11,400 nt of DNA from Burkholderiaceae bacterium (GTDB taxonomy: Bacteria; Pseudomonadota; Gammaproteobacteria; Burkholderiales; Burkholderiaceae). The notes beneath the pieces were generated by a model. It worked only from the letters and a program-made list of their open reading frames with translations. It made no database searches and was not told the origin of the DNA. Shown here piece by piece: positions 7,387 through 11,400 of the stretch. The DNA lies in assembly GCA_017998575.1 (NCBI GenBank), contig JAGOCV010000112.1, positions 1 to 11,400 on the forward strand, read 5' to 3'. How positions within the stretch are numbered: position 1 is the stretch's first letter; the number at the start of each line of letters is the position of its first letter. The position numbers were made by a program, and so were the translations under genes.

Positions 7387-8592
7387 TCAGAGCAGCACCA
7401 GCTCGGTGCCTGTGCTCATCAGCGATTCGACGCCGTCGGCCGTGATGTGCAGCGTGTCTTCCACCTGCAGGCCGGCGAAGCCGAGTTCGTAGTAGGGCGT
7501 CTCGATGCAGATCACCATGCCGGCTTCGAACACTTCCTGGCTGCCGGGCGTGATGCCGGGGATGTCGTAGCCATCCATGCCGATGCCGTGGCCCACGTGA
7601 TTGCGTCGGTAGTGCGCAATGCCCTCGCGGCGCACCGTCTCCATCACCTGCTCGAACACGTAGGACGTGTTCACGCCCGGCTTGATCAGCTCCTGCGCGC
7701 GGAACAGGCCGCGGCGGATCGCCTCGTGATAGGTCTTCATCTTGGCCGTGGGCTCGCCCATCACGGCGTTGCGCGCGATGTCGGCGCGGTAGTGCTGGTA
7801 ACGGCCGCCGGCGTCGAAGCGGATCACGTCGCCCATTTTCAGTTCGCGCGTGGTGGGCATCACGTTGCTCATGGCGCTGCGCTCGCCGAAGCCCATCACG
7901 CCCAGCACCGGCAGCGCGCCGTCGGTGATGGTGCGGTGATGGAACTCGCGCGCCATGTCCAGCTCGGTCACGCCCGGGCGGGCGATGGCCAGCGCGGCGG
8001 CGATGGAGCGCTCGGTGATCTGTGCGGCTTCGCGCAGGCGCCGCACTTCTTCGGGCGTCTTGATGGCGCGGATCCAGCGGAACGTTTCGGCGGCCGGCAC
8101 GATGGTGGCGTCGGGCAGGGCCTCGCGGATGCGATCCCAGTACACGGGCGTGGTGCCCATCTCGTCGATGCCGATGCGGCCCCTCTCCAGTCCGCGCTCG
8201 CGGATCGCCGCGACCAGCGCGGCGACCGGGTCCTTCCAGTCGGTGCCATCCAGGATGTCCTTGAAGCGCTGGCTTGCCGCGTCCAGCGGCACGCCGGCCT
8301 CGTGGTCGGTGGCGAAGAAGCCGTAGCGGCGCACTTCGTCGACCCAGACCTCGCCGTCGGCGACGAGATCCGCCAGGCCGGTGCTGGTGACGATGCAGTC
8401 GTCGCCACGGCCGGGCGCGGGCAGCAGCACGTACACCTGCGGGCCGCGGCGGATCCACTGCGACAGCGCCCAGTAGCCGCTGGAATAGGTCACGTTCTCC
8501 GACGAGGTGGCGACGAGCGCGTCGAGTCCGTCGCGCTGCATGCGTTCGTGCATGCGCGCGGTGTTGACGAGGATGGGTGGGGTCTGGGTCAT
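7387..8592 (-). CDS. M24 family metallopeptidase (aminopeptidase P / creatinase fold)
   Basis: This 401-aa cytosolic enzyme has two domains: an N-terminal creatinase-type domain (about 10-170) and a C-terminal pita-bread catalytic domain (about 178-400). All five metal ligands of the active M24 family are present: D260 (IRFDAGG), D271 (YRADIARN), H335 (HVGHGIGMD), E364 (CIETPYY) and E378 (QVEDTLHI). So it should be a dinuclear metal hydrolase and not the metal-free creatinase type. Family members cleave Xaa-Pro bonds, or act on amidino or amide substrates. Its place between a regulator and a small-molecule importer favours a catabolic hydrolase for an imported compound (inferred). The ATG (8592-8590) overlaps the iclR stop as ATGA and has no clear Shine-Dalgarno, so translation probably depends on iclR. 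No signal peptide is seen. Confidence 0.92.
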   Translation of the reverse strand: MTQTPPILVNTARMHERMQRDGLDALVATSSENVTYSSGYWALSQWIRRGPQVYVLLPAPGRGDDCIVTSTGLADLVADGEVWVDEVRRYGFFATDHEAGVPLDAASQRFKDILDGTDWKDPVAALVAAIRERGLERGRIGIDEMGTTPVYWDRIREALPDATIVPAAETFRWIRAIKTPEEVRRLREAAQITERSIAAALAIARPGVTELDMAREFHHRTITDGALPVLGVMGFGERSAMSNVMPTTRELKMGDVIRFDAGGRYQHYRADIARNAVMGEPTAKMKTYHEAIRRGLFRAQELIKPGVNTSYVFEQVMETVRREGIAHYRRNHVGHGIGMDGYDIPGITPGSQEVFEAGMVICIETPYYELGFAGLQVEDTLHITADGVESLMSTGTELVLL

Positions 8593-9464
8593 GAGAGCGG
8601 GCGGTGATCGGAGGCCGGTCGGGCCGTTGGCAGCGCGGGCGCGCCCAGGCGGCGGGAGATGCGTTCGGCGGTTTCGCGCACGGCCAGGCACAGCGTGCGA
8701 AAGCCCGCCTCGCTGGTTTCGCTGCGCGGCGTGGCGGCGCTGATGGCCGCCACGGTGTCGCCGGTGGCGTCGCGCACCGGCGCGCCGACGGCCAGCACGT
8801 TGGGAAGGTTTTCGCCGTCGGAGACGAAATAGCCCTGGTGCTGGCCAGCGCGCACGTCGGCCAGGAAGTCTTCCAGCGTCAGCCGGGTATCGCGCGTGAG
8901 CGGCTCGTAGGGCTCGTCGCCAAGCATCTCGCGCACGATGTGCTGCGGCAGGCCGGCCATCAGCGCCTTGCCGAAGGCAGTTGAATGCACGGGCGCGCGC
9001 GCGCCGGGCACGCTGTTGATGACCAGCGGGCTGTTGCTGCGCAGGCACAGCAGGTAGACCACGCTGCGCTCGCGCAGCACGCCCAGGTAGGTGTTGACGT
9101 GCGCGGTGTTCGTGAGCGCCTGCAGCTCCTGGGCGGCGACCAGCCCCAACTCGGTGCCGCAGAGGTAGGCGCTGCCTGCGAGGAAGGCGCGGTAGCCGAT
9201 GCGGTATCGCAGCGAGTCGGCGCATTGCTCCAGGTAGCCGGCGGCCGCCAGACTGTTGACCAGGCGCTGCACGACGCTGGGCGCCAGGCCCAGGCGGCGG
9301 GCGATCTCGCGCACGCCCAGCCGCGCGGGGGCGCTGGCCACGGTGTCGAGCACGGCGAGCGTGCGTTCGGCCGTCTGGTTGCCCAGTGCCGCCGGGCGGC
9401 TGGGCGTGTTCCTTTCGGCGGAACGGTGTTCCTGCTTCAGAGTGAGGGTTGGCATGGTCAGCAT
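8589..9464 (-). CDS. IclR family transcriptional regulator
   Basis: This is an IclR-type regulator: a winged helix-turn-helix domain (about residues 30-90, recognition region REIARRLGLAPSVVQRLVNS) followed by the effector-binding domain (about 105-280, with VHSTAFGKALMAGLP and GYFVSDGENLPNVLAVGAPV). From the chosen ATG (9464) it is 291 aa. An ATG at 9455 gives 288 aa and a TTG at 9533 gives 314 aa. I favour 9464 because TAGG (9471-9474) sits six bases upstream and the extra TTG segment has no family similarity. It is the promoter-proximal gene of the run and overlaps the M24 peptidase gene by four bases. It probably controls its own operon in response to the imported compound or a product. 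Most IclR genes are divergent from their targets; this one is co-directional. Confidence 0.9.
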   Translation of the reverse strand: MLTMPTLTLKQEHRSAERNTPSRPAALGNQTAERTLAVLDTVASAPARLGVREIARRLGLAPSVVQRLVNSLAAAGYLEQCADSLRYRIGYRAFLAGSAYLCGTELGLVAAQELQALTNTAHVNTYLGVLRERSVVYLLCLRSNSPLVINSVPGARAPVHSTAFGKALMAGLPQHIVREMLGDEPYEPLTRDTRLTLEDFLADVRAGQHQGYFVSDGENLPNVLAVGAPVRDATGDTVAAISAATPRSETSEAGFRTLCLAVRETAERISRRLGAPALPTARPASDHRPLS

Positions 9465-9550
9465 GACGGGCCTACAGGAAACGCTCGGCGCCGGATGGCG
9501 CTGCGACAGGGGCCCGGTGACCGCCTGGCGCAATAACCATGCCTTGCCAT

Positions 9551-9567
9551 GCGCGCGTATCGCGCGC
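9551..9567. repeat. Perfect GC dyad upstream of iclR, candidate operator or end-of-transcript stem
   Basis: GCGCGCG (9551-9557) and CGCGCGC (9561-9567) flank TAT, giving a 17-base palindrome. A direct repeat CCATG at 9537-9541 and 9547-9551, one helical turn apart, abuts it. The element is 87-103 bases upstream of the iclR start and 55-71 bases after the metC-like stop. It could be an autoregulatory site or a transcript-end stem without a U-run. The remaining bases of 9465-9621 show no convincing -35/-10 pair. Confidence 0.35.
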
Positions 9568-9621
9568 GGGCATCGCGGCCGTCTTGGCGGGCGCGGCGCC
9601 GGTCAGGTGCGTGACCATGGC

Positions 9622-10803
9622 TCAGGCCGCCACGGCGCGCAGCGCCTCGAAGGCGCCGCTCAGATCGGCCTGCAGCGCGGGCGTATCTTCCAGACCCACC
9701 GACAGACGCACCAGCGCCGACTGCACGCAGGGATGCGTGCGCGACTCCTGCTCGCGCGCCGGGTAGAGCGCGGCCAGGCTGTGCACGCCGCCCCAGCTCG
9801 CGCCGATGGAGAACACCCGCAGTGCGCCGAAGAACGCTTCGGTCTGCGCTTCGCTCCAGTCGCGCGGCTGAAAGGTCAGCACGCAGCCCGCGCCATGGAA
9901 GTCGCGCTGCCACAACGCGTGTCCGGGCGCGCCGGGCAGGGGCGGGTAGAGAACGGATTCCACCTCGGGCTGCGCGGCCAGCAGCGTGGCCACCTGCAAC
10001 GCGGCGACGGCCTGCGCCTGCAGGCGCACCTTCAGTGTCTCCAGCCCGCGCAGCACGAGGAAGCAGTCCTCGGGGCTCACCGACTGGCCCAGCGTGCTCT
10101 GGGCCGAGCGCAGCTTTTCATACAGCCCCCGGTCGTTGACGGCCACGGTGCCCAGCAGCACGTCGGAATGGCCGCCGAACATCTTGGAGGCGGCCTCCAC
10201 GCTGATGTCCACGCCCAGGCCGAGCGGGCGCAGCCCCAGCGGCGAAGCCCAGGTGTTGTCGATCAGCGTCGTCACGCCATGGCGGCGCGCGGCGGCCACG
10301 GCGGCGGGGATGTCCAGCATCTCCATGGTGATGGAGCCCGGCGATTCGAGGCACAGCAGGCGCGTGTTCGGACGCATCAGCGCCTCCAGCGCCGCGGGCT
10401 CGATGGCCGGCGGATAGAACTCGATCTCGACACCCCAGCCGGCCATCCAGTCACGCCCGAACGATTTCAGCGGGCCGTAGGCGGCGTCGGAGATGAGCAC
10501 ATGGTCGCCCGCGCGCAGCACGGTCATGAGCGCCAGGCACAGGGCGGCCTGGCCCGAGGGCAGCGCCACGCAATGCGCCGCGCCTTCGAGCGCGGCCACG
10601 CGGCGCTCCAGTTCGCGGCTGGTGGGCGTGCCGGTGATGCCGTAGCTGTAGCCGTCGTAGAGGCGCTCCCGGCGCCGCGTGAAGTCACCGATGGTGTCGA
10701 ACAGCACGGTGGACGCGCGCCACACGGCGGGCGACAGGCTGCGAAAGGGTGTCTCGGCGCGGGCCGCCGTGGCGGCGAAGCTCTTGTGGGAATCCAGGCT
10801 CAT
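9622..10803 (-). CDS. metC: MetC-like PLP-dependent C-S lyase (cystathionine beta-lyase family)
   Basis: This is a 393-aa fold-type I PLP enzyme of the Cys/Met metabolism family, the same length as E. coli MetC (395). The Schiff-base lysine is K207 (AASKMFGGHSD), D182 (IDNTWA) binds the pyridine nitrogen, Y109 (DAAYGP) stacks on PLP, and R366 (LVRLSVGLED) should hold the substrate alpha-carboxylate. CLESPGSITMEMLDIPA (151-167), LPGAPGHALWQRDF (289-302) and SIGASWGGVHSL (332-343) match MetC closely. It should cleave a C-S bond, giving pyruvate, ammonia and a thiol. Several substrate-side residues of E. coli MetC are changed (see findings), so cystathionine may not be the true substrate. I chose the ATG at 10803; an in-frame ATG at 10821 would leave almost no leader after the predicted promoter. 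It ends 157 bases before iclR. Confidence 0.88.
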   Translation of the reverse strand: MSLDSHKSFAATAARAETPFRSLSPAVWRASTVLFDTIGDFTRRRERLYDGYSYGITGTPTSRELERRVAALEGAAHCVALPSGQAALCLALMTVLRAGDHVLISDAAYGPLKSFGRDWMAGWGVEIEFYPPAIEPAALEALMRPNTRLLCLESPGSITMEMLDIPAAVAAARRHGVTTLIDNTWASPLGLRPLGLGVDISVEAASKMFGGHSDVLLGTVAVNDRGLYEKLRSAQSTLGQSVSPEDCFLVLRGLETLKVRLQAQAVAALQVATLLAAQPEVESVLYPPLPGAPGHALWQRDFHGAGCVLTFQPRDWSEAQTEAFFGALRVFSIGASWGGVHSLAALYPAREQESRTHPCVQSALVRLSVGLEDTPALQADLSGAFEALRAVAA

Positions 10804-10808
10804 CGAAG

Positions 10809-10838
10809 TTTTCCGGGGCATGTAGGGGGCCCGGAAAA
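10809..10838. repeat. Inverted repeat at the metC-like transcription start and ribosome site
   Basis: The perfect 8-base arms TTTTCCGG (10809-10816) and CCGGAAAA (10831-10838) are separated by 14 bases. One arm touches the predicted -10 hexamer. The other holds the purine-rich GGAAAA that is the only ribosome-site candidate for the metC-like start at 10803. A protein bound here would block initiation. If transcription starts further upstream, the RNA hairpin would hide the ribosome site. Confidence 0.55.
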
Positions 10839-10866
10839 GTATCGAGCGAAGGCGCCGCGCTCCCAA
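10838..10866 (-). promoter_or_regulatory. Predicted sigma70-type promoter of the metC-like gene
   Basis: On the minus strand TTGGGA (10866-10861) and GATACT (10843-10838) are separated by exactly 17 bases. Each matches the consensus at four of six positions. Transcription would begin near 10831, giving a leader of about 28 bases to the ATG at 10803. The pair is the best in the divergent region but was found by eye. Confidence 0.45.
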
Positions 10867-10886
10867 CAAGCTGAGGTAGTTGCGCG

Positions 10887-10901
10887 ATAAGCACGGCTTA
10901 T
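10887..10901. promoter_or_regulatory. ATAAGC dyad with T-N11-A geometry, candidate regulator site in the metC-pxpA divergent region
   Basis: ATAAGC (10887-10892) and GCTTAT (10896-10901) flank ACG as a perfect dyad, and CGCG flanks it on both sides with one extra base on the right. The T-N11-A spacing fits the LysR-family binding consensus. It lies upstream of the predicted metC-like promoter and 164-178 bases before pxpA, so one bound regulator could act in both directions. No LysR gene is in the window. The rest of 10804-11064 shows no clear plus-strand promoter for pxpA. Confidence 0.4.
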
Positions 10902-11064
10902 ACGCGGGCGCCCAGTCTGTCGGGCGGCCCCGGCCCAGCCGGCGCAAGGTACCCTACGTGCTGCAGGGCATGCACCGGCAGCCGCGGCCCGTCAACGACG
11001 GGCTCGCCGGCGCGATGCCGTTCATGGCGGCCATCCTGTGACGAAACGCGCGAACACCCAGGAC

Positions 11065-11400
11065 ATGAAGACCATCGATCTCAACAGCGACCTCGGCGAA
11101 GGCATGGGCGACGACGACGCCATGCTCTCCATCGCCAGCAGCGCCAACGTCGCCTGCGGCTTCCACGCGGGTGATCCGGCCGGCATCCTGCGCACGCTGC
11201 GCCAGGCCGCCGGGCGCGGCGTCGCCGTGGGCGCGCACGTGAGCTACGCCGACCGCGAGCATTTCGGCCGCCGCGCGCTCGACGTGCCGGCGCAGCAGTT
11301 GCGCGCCCAGGTCATCTACCAGATCGGCGCGCTGAAGGCGCTGGCCGCCGCGGCAGGCACGCAGGTGCGCTACGTCAAGCCGCACGGCGCGCTCTACAAC
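11065..11400 (+). CDS. pxpA: 5-oxoprolinase subunit A, LamB/YcsF family (partial, C-terminus beyond the window)
   Basis: The first 112 codons of a LamB/YcsF family protein are present; the family is about 250 aa long. Motifs seen are [18 protein letters not shown] (4-21), [14 protein letters not shown] (25-38), [19 protein letters not shown] (52-70) and [11 protein letters not shown] (102-112), all with the conserved Asp/His/Glu residues of the family. With PxpB and PxpC, PxpA converts 5-oxo-L-proline plus ATP to glutamate in the cytosol. The partners would be expected beyond the right edge. The start [13 protein letters not shown] matches the usual N-terminus. AGGA lies one base before it, which is too close for a good ribosome site, and an in-frame GTG at 11038 could add nine residues. 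It is the only plus-strand gene here, divergent from the metC-like gene. Confidence 0.93.
   Translation, partial: MKTIDLNSDLGEGMGDDDAMLSIASSANVACGFHAGDPAGILRTLRQAAGRGVAVGAHVSYADREHFGRRALDVPAQQLRAQVIYQIGALKALAAAAGTQVRYVKPHGALYN

Noticed and set aside
6107..8607. Two consecutive plus-strand open frames of 400 and 433 codons opposite tctB-tctC and the M24 gene
   Set aside because: They show the same His/Gln/Arg/Ala-rich composition, no recognisable motif, and full overlap with well-supported minus-strand genes.
3377..9464. The 4-base gene overlaps as possible frameshift or fusion sites
   Set aside because: Each overlap joins two complete proteins of normal family length with their own start codons, which is ordinary translational coupling.
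9465..9533. TTG start at 9533 for the IclR regulator
   Set aside because: The extra 23 residues have no IclR similarity, and a better-spaced TAGG site precedes the ATG at 9464. It remains possible.
9256..10890. A 544-codon plus-strand frame opposite iclR and the metC-like gene
   Set aside because: It spans two unrelated minus-strand genes and the gap between them. Its composition is that of a shadow frame.
10897..10902. TATAAG on the minus strand as an alternative -10 for the metC-like gene
   Set aside because: It matches the -10 consensus at five of six positions, but no -35 lies at 16-18 bases and it is part of the ATAAGC dyad. The TTGGGA/GATACT pair is better placed.
1..11400. CRISPR arrays, tRNA, insertion sequence ends or attachment sites
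   Set aside because: I saw no spaced repeats, no tRNA-like cloverleaf, no transposase or integrase frame, and no terminal inverted repeats with target duplications.

Overview
This window is GC-rich throughout and carries paralogue-rich families: a Bug/TctC-type periplasmic receptor with its TctAB permease, a branched-chain amino acid type ABC importer, and an IclR regulator. This points to a betaproteobacterium of the Burkholderiales (Bordetella/Achromobacter or Comamonadaceae-like). That assignment is inferred from gene content and base composition, not from a marker gene.

Layout. All genes but the last are on the minus strand, so they read from high to low coordinates. At the right edge a pxpA-type 5-oxoprolinase subunit A gene (11065 onward, cut by the window end) runs on the plus strand. 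It diverges from a metC-like PLP C-S lyase gene (9622-10803). The 261-base region between them holds a plausible sigma70-type promoter for the lyase and two clear inverted repeats.

Next, reading leftward, is a compact run: iclR-type regulator (8589-9464), M24 metallopeptidase (7387-8592), tctC-tctB-tctA (7288-4360), and two different luciferase-like flavin/F420 oxidoreductases (4363-3377 and 3380-2358). Five of the six junctions in this run are 4-base stop/start overlaps (four ATGA, one GTGA). Only the peptidase-tctC junction has a gap (98 bases), and tctC has its own strong ribosome binding site. The run therefore looks like one transcriptional unit: a regulator, an importer for a small, probably carboxylated compound, a hydrolase of the aminopeptidase P/creatinase fold, and two oxidoreductases. 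The substrate cannot be read from the sequence.

A 180-base gap (2178-2357) with two strong inverted repeats follows. It separates this run from a second transport operon on the same strand: livH-type permease (1290-2177), livM-type permease (335-1285) and a livG-type ATPase cut by the left edge (1-335). The partner ATPase and binding protein are not in the window.

I see no rRNA, tRNA, CRISPR, insertion sequence or phage gene. Each gene has intact family motifs and I see no frameshift. The best leads are the tightly coupled iclR/M24/TTT/double-LLM operon, the changed substrate-side residues in the MetC-like enzyme, and the nested or paired palindromes in the three main intergenic regions.
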